This document shows, one piece after another, positions 16,716 to 25,606 of a DNA stretch of 64,000 nucleotides (position 1 is the stretch's first letter; each line of letters starts with the position of its first letter). The DNA is from Caballeronia jiangsuensis. Its GTDB lineage: Bacteria > Pseudomonadota > Gammaproteobacteria > Burkholderiales > Burkholderiaceae. Location of the stretch: contig JFHF01000039.1 in assembly GCA_000648925.1 (NCBI GenBank), forward strand, positions 1-64,000, written 5' to 3'. The notes below the pieces were generated by a model, which saw only the letters and a program-made list of their open reading frames with translations, was not told the origin of the DNA and made no database searches. A program made the translations under genes and the position numbers.

Positions 16716-17618
16716 TCAAGTCTTGGAAGCAGTGGTGGGAGTGGGTCGTGTCAGTCCCGGCGTGTTGCTCCTCCGGTAAATCCCGATAGCAAGACCAACG
16801 ATAACGACCACGATCGATACCATCTCCACCGGATGCAACTGCTCCCCGACGAGCAGAATCGAAGTGGCTATGCCGAATACCGGGATCATGAGTGACAACG
16901 GCGCTACCGTCGAAACCGGATACAACTTCATCAACGAGTTCCAGCCCCAATACGAGAAATGCGTGGCAAGGTACACCTGAAACAGCAGAGAGAAGAAGGC
17001 CATTTCGTCCATGTTTTGCCAGCTCATCAGGAAAGGACGTTCTCCCTGCATGAGCCAGGTGCCGAGCAGCAAGGGAAGCGGTGGAAAGAGGCTGGCCCAG
17101 ACCATGAACGAGAAGATCTCCTTGACTCCAGACCTCTTGATAATCACGTTGTCCACGCTCCACGCGATTGCGCTCAGAACGATCAGCGCAATACCAAGGA
17201 CCTGGTGCGCGCCTTTCTGCGCGACGAAGATTCCGCACAGGCCAAAGAGAACCACGACCGCACCGATCCATTGCGCGGGGCGCAAAGTTTCCCGAAACAA
17301 AAGTGCGCCCCAGAACATCGTGAAGAAAGCGCTGAACTGGATGATCAACGATGCGATACCCGGTGCGACACCCGCTGCAATTCCGTAATTAATCGCCCCC
17401 CACATACCGACGCCAAAGATCAGCCCGTATGCCGCGACATAACCGAAATGGACTGATGGCCTGCGAATTAGAAACACAAGCGGAATAGCGGCAAACATGA
17501 AGCGGATGCCGGTCAACACAAACGGATCGATTGAGTTCAGGCCAAGTTTGGTGATCGGGAAATTAATGCCCCAAATGAATGTGACCAGTAAGGCGAGGGC
17601 AAGGTGCTTCTTCTCCAT
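16716..17618 (-). CDS. EamA/DMT-family exporter
   Basis: A 300-residue inner-membrane protein with ten predicted helices in two EamA repeats (ALLVTFIWGINFPITKLGLN and LIVLSAIAWSVDNVIIKRSG). It is of the normal family length and without the His tail of the other DMT protein in this window. It is close to the amino-acid/cysteine-metabolite exporters, but substrate is not evident. GGAG stands before the ATG at 17618. The C terminus (residues 280-300) is Thr/Pro-rich and may be dispensable. Confidence 0.88.
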   Translation of the reverse strand: MEKKHLALALLVTFIWGINFPITKLGLNSIDPFVLTGIRFMFAAIPLVFLIRRPSVHFGYVAAYGLIFGVGMWGAINYGIAAGVAPGIASLIIQFSAFFTMFWGALLFRETLRPAQWIGAVVVLFGLCGIFVAQKGAHQVLGIALIVLSAIAWSVDNVIIKRSGVKEIFSFMVWASLFPPLPLLLGTWLMQGERPFLMSWQNMDEMAFFSLLFQVYLATHFSYWGWNSLMKLYPVSTVAPLSLMIPVFGIATSILLVGEQLHPVEMVSIVVVIVGLAIGIYRRSNTPGLTRPTPTTASKT

Positions 17619-17755
17619 GCTTTCTCCAATGGAAGCTTTTTTGGTGGTGGTGCGTTCGGAACCGCTTAAAAAGACCAGACGGCGGCGAAGCTATTCTGCA
17701 CGACTTATCAATCGGTGCTAGCGCAGCGAGAAGCGTTATTGCAGCAGACAGACTA

Positions 17756-18060
17756 ACGCGTGAATGATTCGTGATTTGTCATGGGAAGCTGCGATCGCTG
17801 CGAGTTCGATTGCATTATCCAAGGCCGCACCCACCGGCACGATGTATTGCGCGACACCTCGCGACACGCTTTCCTGCGCAGTAAGGGGGTGTCCGGTAAG
17901 CAGGTTTGACTTTTAATTTCTGTGAGCTCAAGCCCGGAGCAGAAGTTCTGACTGGTGCTGTAAAGAACTGCCGCCCCCATATCGTCAGGAATGTTGAGAA
18001 ATGTCTCACGTAATTTTCGCATCTTCGCCGTGGTGACAATTTAACAAAAGTACTACTCAT
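17756..18060 (-). pseudogene. Decayed enoyl-CoA hydratase/isomerase (crotonase) remnant
   Basis: Read on the minus strand, three pieces of a crotonase occur in order but in different frames. From the ATG at 18060 comes MSSTFVKLSP. Near 18022-17915 comes LRETFLNIPDDMGAAVLYST with NFCSGLELTEIK, the oxyanion-region motif. Then in another frame come LLTGHPLTAQESVSRGVAQY, IVPVGAALDNAIELAAIAAS and HDKSRIIHAL, which is the C-terminal half. About 100 residues of the middle are missing and at least two frameshifts are needed. No start-to-stop ORF encodes a working enzyme. A 17-bp palindrome upstream may be its former operator. Confidence 0.75.
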
Positions 18061-18088
18061 TTATCACTGACCCCGTTCATTTATCGAA

Positions 18089-18105
18089 GCAGGATACTAT
18101 CCTGC
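18089..18105. promoter_or_regulatory. 17-bp palindrome, operator candidate
   Basis: GCAGGATA-C-TATCCTGC is a perfect 8-bp inverted repeat around one base. It lies 29 bases upstream of the start of the crotonase remnant and 154 bases before the AraC gene. The shape suits a dimeric regulator; which one is unknown. Confidence 0.5.
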
Positions 18106-18258
18106 GTGCGATCGAGCCGGATTGCAGAATCGGGCACTCTTATGACAAAATCGGGCTCTGAATATGAGATGAGCGAGAACCAGTCCGGTTGACTTGCAGG
18201 AGCCTTATGCATCGCGCAGCTGGCTGCCAAAGTCCCATTATTTCGAGGCGACTCTCGA

Positions 18259-19092
18259 TTGAATTCAGAACTACGCGGAATGGCAGGCGAACGACGGAAA
18301 GCAGACATATATCTCGAGTCGACTCGTGTAGTCGTGACAACCAGTACATTCAAACCTGGTGACGTTTTTGCCCGACATACGCACGACGAAGGACAATTCG
18401 CATATGCGGTGAGCGGCGGAATCTCGATGTTCACGGATAAGGGAAACTGGATCGTGCCTGCGCAGCGAGCGATCTGGGTTCCAGCCAACATCGGTCACGA
18501 AATGCATATGCATGGCGCCGTGACGATGCTGAATACGTTTATTGAGCATGAGTCCGCGACGCTCGCCGCCTTGCCGCCCTACTGTCAGGTCTACGGTGTC
18601 TCTGCCTTACTTCGGCACCTGTTCGATGCGATGCTGGCTTTGCCAAGCGGCATGAGCGCGCGACGCGCTCGTCTTGAATCGATCCTCCTCGATGAACTAA
18701 GCGGTATGCCCCGGTTGCCTTTAAGCGTACCGCTCCCGCAAGACCCACGACTCTCGAAAGCGTGCAGACGCATGCTCGATGCACCAACGCAGGCGATATC
18801 GATCGACGCAATGGCGAAGATGGCGAATATGAGTCGCAGGGCCTTCACTCGACTATTTCGCGAAGCGACAGGCGTCAGCTTCGTCGTCTGGAGACAGCAG
18901 GTTTGCGTGCTCGAGGCTTTGTCCCGACTGAGCCAGGGAGAAAGCGTAAAAGATATCTCCGCCGATCTCGGATACAGCAGCACAAGCGCTTTCACCGCCA
19001 CATTCAAGCTTCTTCTTGGTGATACCCCAGTTCGGTATCTCGCTCGATACAGGGAGCTTACGCTTTCATCCGAGGCCGGCAACTGGGCGTAG
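18259..19092 (+). CDS. AraC-family transcriptional regulator
   Basis: A 277-residue protein with a cupin sensor domain (residues ~40-110: FARHTHDEGQFAYAVSGG, HTHDE being a cupin-like metal/ligand site) and a C-terminal double HTH (SIDAMAKMANMSRRAFTRLF; SVKDISADLGYSSTSAFTAT, then FKLLLGDTPVRYL). The frame opens at a TTG (18259); the ATG at 18280 is an equally good start. The AraC group with such N-terminal cupins often controls a neighbouring transporter. Here the neighbours are the EamA exporter and the crotonase remnant, both on the opposite strand. Confidence 0.88.
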   Translation: MNSELRGMAGERRKADIYLESTRVVVTTSTFKPGDVFARHTHDEGQFAYAVSGGISMFTDKGNWIVPAQRAIWVPANIGHEMHMHGAVTMLNTFIEHESATLAALPPYCQVYGVSALLRHLFDAMLALPSGMSARRARLESILLDELSGMPRLPLSVPLPQDPRLSKACRRMLDAPTQAISIDAMAKMANMSRRAFTRLFREATGVSFVVWRQQVCVLEALSRLSQGESVKDISADLGYSSTSAFTATFKLLLGDTPVRYLARYRELTLSSEAGNWA

Positions 19093-19253
19093 CTACGAGA
19101 CCACCTTGCATAGCGATAAAGCTACTCAACGAGCCACAAGCAAAGTCCGAAACCCCACACCCGCATCGCCATTCCTAGACGCTTGTCACCCTTCAGACTC
19201 CCCCACGCCCCGCCGTTAACACACCCAACCGCCACCCCATCCGCCCCCACACG

Positions 19254-20297
19254 ATGACTCGCGCCCCCTCCGCCCCCCCGCTCAAAGCCGCATTCCTGCG
19301 CCACGAAGACACCCTCGCGCCGCCCGACCGCGCACTCGGCGAGGACGATCACGCCGTCTACCGCACGCTGCTCGAATCGACCAAAGCGATTCCCTGGAAG
19401 ATCGACTGGGCGACCATGGAATTCGCCTACATCGGGCCGCAGATCGAGTCGCTGCTCGGCTGGGCTCCGTCATCGTGGAAAACGGTCCACGACTGGGCCG
19501 AGCGCATGCATCCGGACGATCGCGAAGCCGTCGTCACCTTCTGCGTCTCGCAATCCAAAGCAGGCACGGATCACGAGGCCGATTACCGCGCGCTCACCCG
19601 CGACGGCGGCTACGTGTGGCTGCGCGACGTCGTGCACGTCGAGCGCAACGAGAAAGGCGAGGTCGAGGCGCTGATCGGCTTCATGTTCGACATCAGCGAA
19701 CGCAAGCGCACCGAAGAAAAGCTCGCGCAATTGCAGCAGGAACTGGAGCGCCTGTCGTTCAGCGACAGCCTGACGGGCGTCGGCAACCGCCGCCGTTTCG
19801 ACGATGTGATGGCGCGCGAATGGAATGCCGCGAAGGAATCGGGCACGCCGCTGTCGCTCGTCATGATCGATATCGACTTCTTCAAGTCGTACAACGACTA
19901 TTACGGCCACGTTCAGGGCGACGAATGCCTGAAGCGCATCGCCGGCGTGCTCGGCGAGGCGGCCGGTCCGCGACACTTCCTCGGCCGCTTCGGCGGCGAA
20001 GAATTCGCGCTGATCCTCGCCGATACCGACGCCGAAGCCGCGATGCGCATCGCGGAGCGTTGCCGCGCGCTGATCGCCGAAAAAGCGATCCCGCACGTGC
20101 GCTCGCCGCACGATCAGCAAGTGACGGCGAGCTTCGGCGTGGGCACCGTCGTGCCCGGCGAACGCATGGACGTCACGGCATTCATCAATCTCACCGACGC
20201 GCAGTTGTATCAGGCGAAGGACAACGGCCGCAATCGCATCGCGGCCGTGGATCGCGCGGGCATGCGGGGTGAAACGTTCAAGGCGCAGACCCGCTGA
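19254..20297 (+). CDS. PAS-GGDEF diguanylate cyclase
   Basis: A 347-residue soluble protein. An N-terminal PAS_3-type domain (residues ~35-160, with the PAC end GEVEALIGFMFDISERKRTE) is linked by a short coiled coil to a GGDEF domain (residues ~175-335) containing the active-site sequence RFGGEEFALIL and the substrate motif DIDFFKSYNDYYGH. It should make cyclic di-GMP from GTP in response to an unknown PAS signal. No RxxD inhibitory site was obvious five residues ahead of the GGEEF motif, so product inhibition may be absent. No membrane segment. Confidence 0.93.
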   Translation: MTRAPSAPPLKAAFLRHEDTLAPPDRALGEDDHAVYRTLLESTKAIPWKIDWATMEFAYIGPQIESLLGWAPSSWKTVHDWAERMHPDDREAVVTFCVSQSKAGTDHEADYRALTRDGGYVWLRDVVHVERNEKGEVEALIGFMFDISERKRTEEKLAQLQQELERLSFSDSLTGVGNRRRFDDVMAREWNAAKESGTPLSLVMIDIDFFKSYNDYYGHVQGDECLKRIAGVLGEAAGPRHFLGRFGGEEFALILADTDAEAAMRIAERCRALIAEKAIPHVRSPHDQQVTASFGVGTVVPGERMDVTAFINLTDAQLYQAKDNGRNRIAAVDRAGMRGETFKAQTR

Positions 20298-20300
20298 GCG

Positions 20301-21002
20301 TCAGACGCGTTCCGTCACCGGAATCGCCGCGCCCGTGATGCATTGCGCCTCGGGCGAAAGCAGAAACGCGATCACCGCGCCGAGTTCCTCCGGCTTCACC
20401 CAGCGGGAGAAATCGGCATCGGGCATGTCGCGACGATTCGGCGCGGTATCGATGATCGACGGCAACACCGCGTTCACCGTGACGCCCTTGTCCTTCAGCT
20501 CCTCCGCGAGCGCTTCGGTCAGGCGCAGCAGCGCGGCCTTCGATGCCGCATACGCGCCCATGCCCATGCCCGCTTTCATCGCCGCGAGCGCGCCGATATT
20601 GACGATGCGCCCGCCCTCTTTCGCGCTCAATTGCGCGAGCGCCGCCTTCGATGCGTTGAGCGCGGTCTTCACGTTGACGTCGAACATGGATTGCCAGGTG
20701 TCGACGCTGCCGTCCACGATCGTTTCCCAGCTGAACGCGCCCGCAACGTTCACGAGCGCGTGCAGGCCGCCCGTCTGCTGAACGATGGTGTCGATGGCCT
20801 TCTGCGCCGACGTCGCATCCGTCAGATCGATGCCGGTGACGACGCACGCATCGGCGAGCGGCGCGGGCAATGCGTCCGATGGTCCTCCGTGGCCGATCAA
20901 CGCGACCCGCGCGCCGCGCTCGGCCAGCACGCGCGCCGTCGCGAGTCCCAGACTGCCGAAGCCGCCCGTGATGGCGACGATTTTTCCTTCCAGGCTGTTC
21001 AT
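20301..21002 (-). CDS. Short-chain dehydrogenase/reductase
   Basis: A 233-residue classical SDR. The NAD(P)-binding motif is TGGFGSLG (residues 12-19), NVAGAF is at ~87-92, the catalytic Ser is in IVNIGAL, and the YAASK motif gives Tyr and Lys (GAYAASKAALLR). The substrate is unknown. The start at 21002 is taken because the longer open frame upstream lies antisense-shifted over the MFS gene and is non-coding. It shares direction with the MFS gene upstream, 77 bases away. Confidence 0.9.
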   Translation of the reverse strand: MNSLEGKIVAITGGFGSLGLATARVLAERGARVALIGHGGPSDALPAPLADACVVTGIDLTDATSAQKAIDTIVQQTGGLHALVNVAGAFSWETIVDGSVDTWQSMFDVNVKTALNASKAALAQLSAKEGGRIVNIGALAAMKAGMGMGAYAASKAALLRLTEALAEELKDKGVTVNAVLPSIIDTAPNRRDMPDADFSRWVKPEELGAVIAFLLSPEAQCITGAAIPVTERV

Positions 21003-21079
21003 TGCGTGATCACTCCGTTCAATGGCGCCAGAAGAAGCATAGGACGGAACGTGGCGTGCGGCGAGCCGTTCACCTCGCG

Positions 21080-22624
21080 TCATTCGGCCAGCGCCGATCC
21101 TGTCGCGCCGCCTTCGACAGTCGCGCGGCCCGCGAGCAACCAGACCGCCGCCGCGATCGTCAGCGCGCATACGCCCGCCACGCCGAGCGATGCCGCGAAG
21201 CCGCTCGCGAAACTTTCCCGCGCGATCCGCATGATCGCCACGCCCTGCGGCCCCGCGAGGCTTCCGCCCGCATGGACGAGATCGCCGGCAAGCAGGCGCG
21301 AGAGGAACGTGGCATCGAGCACGCGTTGCGGATCGGCGAGGCTCGACGCGTGGGTATCGAGCGCGGCGTGCGTGCGCGTCGCGAGCACGGCGCCCAGCAC
21401 GCCCACCGACGTTACGATCGCGGTGAAGCGCGTCGTCGTGCTGATGCCCGAGGCCATGCCGGTGCGGTTCGGCGGCACGCACGCCATGATCGCCTTCTGC
21501 GTATCGCCGTTGAGCACGCCCGCGCCAAGCCCCGTGACGATCATGCCGACCGCGATCATCCCGTAACTCGACATACCCGCGAAGAGCGCCGTCAGCAGAT
21601 TGCCCGCGCCGATGGTCGCGAGGCCGAGCGTCAAAAGCATCATCGGCGGGATACGCCTGCTCAGCGACGCGCCGATATGCGGACCGACGACCATCGCGAT
21701 CGCGAACGGCAGCATGCCGAGACCCGCGCGCACCGCCGGCAAGCCGAACGCGTTCTGCAAGTAGAGCGGCAGGAAGGTCATCATCACTTGCGCGCACGCG
21801 GCGTAGCCGAACATCGCAAGCACGGCGGCGACGAAGCGCGGCTGGCGAAACAGCGCGAGGTCGATCATCGCGTGTGCGCGCGAGCGCTGCACCCGCACGA
21901 AGACGATGAAAAGCACCGCGCACGCGACGAGGCGCGCGACGGTGCGCCAGTCGGTCCAGCCGTCGGCCTGCGCATCGATCAGCGCCCAGATGCCGAGCGC
22001 GAGCGCGGCGGCAAAGAGCGCGCTGCCGGCGAGATCGAGCGATCCCGCGTGTGGATTGCGCGATTCGCGCATGCCGCGCCAGGCGCACGCCGCGAGCAGC
22101 GCGCAGATCGGCAGATTCATCAGGAAGATCCAGCGCCAGCCCGCCCATTGCGTGATGACGCCGCCGACGAGCGGCGCGATGGTCGTCGATACGCCCATGC
22201 AGGTGCCCCACACCGCCCACGCGCGGGCGCGCGCCGCGCCTTCGTGAAACGTGTTCGCGATGATCGCGAGCGCGGATGTCAGCAGCATCGCCGCGCCGAG
22301 GCCCTTCGCCGCGCGCGCGAGGTTCAGCGCCAGCGCGGTCGGCGCGAGCCCGCAACCGAGCGACGCCAGCGAGAACACGGCGAGGCCCGCGATCAGCATT
22401 TTCTTGCGGCCGATGCGGTCGGCGAGCGCGCCCGCGGGCAGCAGGCACGCGGCGAACGCGACCATGTACGCGCTCACGACCCATTCGACATCGGCGAAAC
22501 CGGCGTGGAAATCGCGTGCGATGGACGGCAGCGCCACCGCGACGACATTCGTGTCGAGCGTGATGAGCGCACACGTCGCGGACGCGGTGAGCAGGACGAA
22601 GCGGTTCCCGGATGTGTTCGACAT
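21080..22624 (-). CDS. MFS exporter, DHA2 (14-helix) family
   Basis: A 514-residue integral membrane protein with the DHA2 features: TLDTNVVAVALPSIARD at helix 1, the motif A loop GALADRIGRKKML, the antiporter motif C-like LVGGVITQWAGWRWIF, and about 14 hydrophobic segments. The family exports drugs and other amphiphiles in exchange for protons. Divergent from a LysR gene with a 93-base gap, the usual arrangement for a regulator and its target. Confidence 0.9.
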   Translation of the reverse strand: MSNTSGNRFVLLTASATCALITLDTNVVAVALPSIARDFHAGFADVEWVVSAYMVAFAACLLPAGALADRIGRKKMLIAGLAVFSLASLGCGLAPTALALNLARAAKGLGAAMLLTSALAIIANTFHEGAARARAWAVWGTCMGVSTTIAPLVGGVITQWAGWRWIFLMNLPICALLAACAWRGMRESRNPHAGSLDLAGSALFAAALALGIWALIDAQADGWTDWRTVARLVACAVLFIVFVRVQRSRAHAMIDLALFRQPRFVAAVLAMFGYAACAQVMMTFLPLYLQNAFGLPAVRAGLGMLPFAIAMVVGPHIGASLSRRIPPMMLLTLGLATIGAGNLLTALFAGMSSYGMIAVGMIVTGLGAGVLNGDTQKAIMACVPPNRTGMASGISTTTRFTAIVTSVGVLGAVLATRTHAALDTHASSLADPQRVLDATFLSRLLAGDLVHAGGSLAGPQGVAIMRIARESFASGFAASLGVAGVCALTIAAAVWLLAGRATVEGGATGSALAE

Positions 22625-22701
22625 GGCATGCGCGATGAAAGCGAAAGAGTCTCCCGATGCTAGTGGCGTCCGTCTTTCCTGTCATTGGCATAGAATCGTC
22701 G

Positions 22702-22711
22702 AATAATTATT
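22702..22711. promoter_or_regulatory. AT-rich palindrome in the LysR/MFS divergent promoter region
   Basis: AATAATTATT, a perfect 10-bp palindrome in otherwise GC-rich sequence, seven bases before the LysR GTG start. It is a candidate binding site for the LysR product controlling both itself and the MFS exporter. Confidence 0.4.
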
Positions 22712-22717
22712 GAATTC

Positions 22718-23599
22718 GTGAATACGGACATGCCTGTCGAGTTGCGTCATGTGCGGTGTTTTCTCAGCGTCGCCCGGCATCTGCATTTCGCGCGCGCGGC
22801 GGAAGAGCTCGGCATCGCGCCGCCCGCGCTCACCAAGCAGATTCAGGAAGCCGAACGGCTGCTCGGCGTGCGGCTTTTTCATCGGACGAAGCGATCGGTC
22901 GCGCTGACGGCGGCTGGCGAGGCTTATCTCGGCGAGGCCGTCAGCGCACTCGATCACCTCGCGCGCGGCGCCGAACGCGCGGCGCTGGCGGAGCGCGGCG
23001 AACTGGGGAAGATCGTCATCGGCTATGTGGGGTCGGCGGTCTATTCGGGCGTGCTACAGGCCACGGTGCGCGGCTTTCGGGCGCGTTATCCGCTCGTCGA
23101 GATCGGCATCGAGGAAATCGTGATGCGCGAGGCCGGCACGCTGTTGATGGAAGGGCGCATCGATATCGCCTATGTGCGGCCGCCGGTGCCGTACCCGGAA
23201 GGCGTCGAGGCGCGCACCGTGCATCGCGATGCGTTCATCGTCGCGTTGCCGGCCGATTCGCCGCTGGCGGCGTCGAGCGTCATTACGCCGGCGCAACTGT
23301 GCGATCAGTCGTTCGTCGTGCCCGAGCAGGAATCCGGCACGCTCGAAGTGGCGCGGCGCGGGCGCTTCACGGCGCGGGTCGTCGCGCAGCCCGGCACGCT
23401 CGCGGACGTGCTCGCGCATGTGTCGCTGGGCGGCGATGTCGCCGTCGTGCCGCGCTCGCTCGCGCAGTGCGTGACGGTGCCGGGCGTGGAGTATCGGGAA
23501 ATCGCGGGGAAAGCGGTGCCGTCGGAAGTGGCGATGGTCTACCGCCGCTTCGAGCGCGCGGCGGCGGTCAGGGCGTATCTGGATTTCGCGGCTTCATGA
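22718..23599 (+). CDS. LysR-family transcriptional regulator
   Basis: A 293-residue protein with an N-terminal winged HTH (HLHFARAAEELGIAPPALTK, residues ~21-40) and a periplasmic-binding-like effector domain from residue ~90 (GKIVIGYVGSAVYSGVL). It starts at GTG 22718 or ATG 22730. It likely regulates the divergent MFS exporter. Its end overlaps by six bases the end of the convergent pyruvyl-transferase-like gene. Confidence 0.92.
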   Translation: MNTDMPVELRHVRCFLSVARHLHFARAAEELGIAPPALTKQIQEAERLLGVRLFHRTKRSVALTAAGEAYLGEAVSALDHLARGAERAALAERGELGKIVIGYVGSAVYSGVLQATVRGFRARYPLVEIGIEEIVMREAGTLLMEGRIDIAYVRPPVPYPEGVEARTVHRDAFIVALPADSPLAASSVITPAQLCDQSFVVPEQESGTLEVARRGRFTARVVAQPGTLADVLAHVSLGGDVAVVPRSLAQCVTVPGVEYREIAGKAVPSEVAMVYRRFERAAAVRAYLDFAAS

Positions 23600-24766
23600 T
23601 CGAAGCGCACACTGCGCGATAGGTTCGAATCCCGCGCGATACGCCTTCGCCAGCGCCGACGCCTTGTCACGAAGCGTTGCGCGATCCATCGTCAGCGCGT
23701 CGTGCATCGCCGAATGCAGGTCCGTGACCGGCACGACGCCCGGCGCATCCGCGATCTCCCACGTCGACACATACGCGCGCTGCTTCGCGGCATCCGCGTG
23801 CTGAAAATTCACGCGCGGCAAACCGTACGCCATCGCGACGATCCGGCCGTGCAGACTGCTGCCCACAAATCCATCGCTGTTCGCGATCAGCGCGCAGATC
23901 TTCCACACGTTCAGCGACTCGAAGATCGACACGGCCGCATGGCGCATGAGTGCGGCGAGGCGCGCGTAGACGGCGATATCGTCGTGCCACGGCGCCGCGC
24001 CCGCGCGAAACAGCACGATGCCGAGTCCCGTCGTTTTGCCGAGCAAGTCCAGTTGATGCGCGATCTGCGCGAGCGTGGCGTCATCGCCGAAATCCGCGCT
24101 GAACTGAACCGCCAGATAGCCGCGACGTGAACCCGAGTGTGTCCGGATGCGCGCATCGAAAAGCTCGGCGACCATCGATGCCGGGTCCGGCACGAGTTGC
24201 GCATCGATGCCCGCGCGCTTCAACGCGGCTTGCGTTTGCGTGTCCCTCACGCTGATCTGGTCGGCCGATCGAAGTTTGATCAGCACCTCCGCGCGCAACG
24301 CGGCTTCACGGGCGTCGAGCGTCGCGCCGCCGATCGCGTTGAAGCAGATCGACGCGGCCTGCGCGAACGTCTCCCGGCCGATGACGTAGGGCGCGAGCGC
24401 ATCCGTTCCGAGTTCGGCGCGCGCCCATGCGTCGCGGTCGTCGGTGCGCGAACCGTATCGGGCGATGGGGGTTTGCGCTTCTGCGGGCGTCTGTAGCATC
24501 ACGGCCGCTTCCCATGCGTCGCACGTCAGCAGTTCGCCGCCCGCGTGAATCAGCGCGATGGGTTCGTCGCGGCAGCGCTTTGCCAGTTGCGACAGCGCGG
24601 CCACATCGTGACCGCCGTGCGCGCGCAAGTCGCGCCGCCCGCACCCAGCGAATATCGGCTCGACATCCGGACGACGCTCCGCAAGCAGATGCGCGACGAC
24701 GTGCGCGAACAGCATGTCGCCGAAGTTGTGGCGATCGAATGCGCCGAAGATGACGATGCGCGGCAT
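23594..24766 (-). CDS. Polysaccharide pyruvyl transferase family protein
   Basis: A 390-residue protein with the family's N-terminal nucleotide-sugar-type motif (MPRIVIFGAFDRHNFGDMLF), a central SVRDTQTQAALKRAG (usual SvRD block) and the C-terminal GFVGSSLHGRIVAMAYG motif with SLHG. Members transfer pyruvate from PEP to sugars, or act in related glycan reactions; no glycan cluster is adjacent. Start: an AAAGGAGG sequence lies ~30 bases before the ATG, ideally spaced for a CTG codon at 24790; GTG 24772 is another in-frame candidate. The given ATG is the conservative choice. Confidence 0.85.
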   Translation of the reverse strand: MPRIVIFGAFDRHNFGDMLFAHVVAHLLAERRPDVEPIFAGCGRRDLRAHGGHDVAALSQLAKRCRDEPIALIHAGGELLTCDAWEAAVMLQTPAEAQTPIARYGSRTDDRDAWARAELGTDALAPYVIGRETFAQAASICFNAIGGATLDAREAALRAEVLIKLRSADQISVRDTQTQAALKRAGIDAQLVPDPASMVAELFDARIRTHSGSRRGYLAVQFSADFGDDATLAQIAHQLDLLGKTTGLGIVLFRAGAAPWHDDIAVYARLAALMRHAAVSIFESLNVWKICALIANSDGFVGSSLHGRIVAMAYGLPRVNFQHADAAKQRAYVSTWEIADAPGVVPVTDLHSAMHDALTMDRATLRDKASALAKAYRAGFEPIAQCALRS

Positions 24767-24896
24767 CGACACGGAGCGAGCGTTTGCCAGATGGCCTCCT
24801 TTCGGGCAGCGGGAAAGACGCGGAGACGCGCCCTCACGATCGTCTAATTCTCCCCGATCAAACTTCCTCTCACACGCTGCATGACAGGAGGGAGAG

Positions 24897-25064
24897 ATGA
24901 AGATCGAACCGACGCCCATCGTGGCCGCATCGCTGATCGCCGGGGACGGCGAGCGCGATGCATCGTCCGAAGACACGCGCGCCGACGCAATCGCCTCGCC
25001 CGAGCCGATGCGCTACGAAGATCTCCTGCCCTATCTGCTTTTGCCGATGGCCGGCGCGTATTGA
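24897..25064 (+). CDS. Small ORF (55 residues) with a strong ribosome site
   Basis: ATG at 24897 is preceded by ACAGGAGGGAGAG, a perfect Shine-Dalgarno at ideal spacing. The product (begins MKIEPTPIVAASLIAGDG, ends LPYLLLPMAGAY) is acidic, with a hydrophobic C terminus; no known motif. It is 22 bases upstream of the VOC-like gene and probably cotranscribed. Translation is likely; function unknown. Confidence 0.55.
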   Translation: MKIEPTPIVAASLIAGDGERDASSEDTRADAIASPEPMRYEDLLPYLLLPMAGAY

Positions 25065-25086
25065 ATCCGAACCGCTGGAGCACCCG

Positions 25087-25482
25087 ATGTTCATCCGAAA
25101 CGGCGTCACGTATGAGTTCCATCACATGGGCATCCCGACGCGCGAGCCGCGCGAAGGCGAGCGCTACAGCGCGCAGTTCCGCATGCATACGAGCGACGCC
25201 GATTGCGAACTCATGCGCGTGCAATATCACCGTTTCGAAGAAGGCAGCACGCTGCCCGAGTTGATGCGCACCGTGCCGCATGTCGCGTTCAAGGTCAGCG
25301 ATCTGACGAAAGCGATTGAAGGCAAGCTGGTGCTGCTCGGCCCTTACGAACCGATCGACGGCTTTCGCGTCGCGGTGATTCGAGACGGCGAAGCGCCCGT
25401 CGAACTCATCGAAACGACACTCACCGACGAGCAGATCTGGGGCCGCGCGAAGAGCGGCACGCAAGCATCGATTTATCGTTGA
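25087..25482 (+). CDS. Glyoxalase/VOC-like small protein
   Basis: A 131-residue protein with VOC-type sequence (YEFHHMGIPTREP, then VPHVAFKVSDLTKAIEGK, and APVELIETT near the end), i.e. one glyoxalase/bleomycin-resistance betaalphabetabetabeta pair, possibly acting as a dimer. The His near residue 10, His in PHVAF and Glu in ELIE stand where VOC metal ligands often are. GGAG precedes ATG 25087. Substrate unknown. Confidence 0.75.
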   Translation: MFIRNGVTYEFHHMGIPTREPREGERYSAQFRMHTSDADCELMRVQYHRFEEGSTLPELMRTVPHVAFKVSDLTKAIEGKLVLLGPYEPIDGFRVAVIRDGEAPVELIETTLTDEQIWGRAKSGTQASIYR

Positions 25483-25513
25483 AGCCAGGCGGCAGACGCA
25501 CGCACGAAAATGC

Positions 25514-25541
25514 AAGAGGCCGCTTCGATGAGCGGCCTCTT
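25514..25541. terminator. Bidirectional hairpin terminator
   Basis: AAGAGGCCGCT / AGCGGCCTCTT, an 11-bp perfect stem (25514-25524, 25531-25541) with a six-base loop, between the converging VOC-like and glycine-zipper genes. Confidence 0.75.
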
Positions 25542-25606
25542 CTCGCGTTTGTGCAAGCCTTCGCGCGACGCAACCGGCCGGAGCCGGTTCGTCGTGGCGC
25601 ACAGCG

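Noticed and set aside
20301..22691. A 796-codon frame apparently fusing the SDR to something upstream
   Set aside because: The part before 21002 overlaps the MFS gene in another frame and reads as Arg-rich noise; only the last 233 codons are a real gene.
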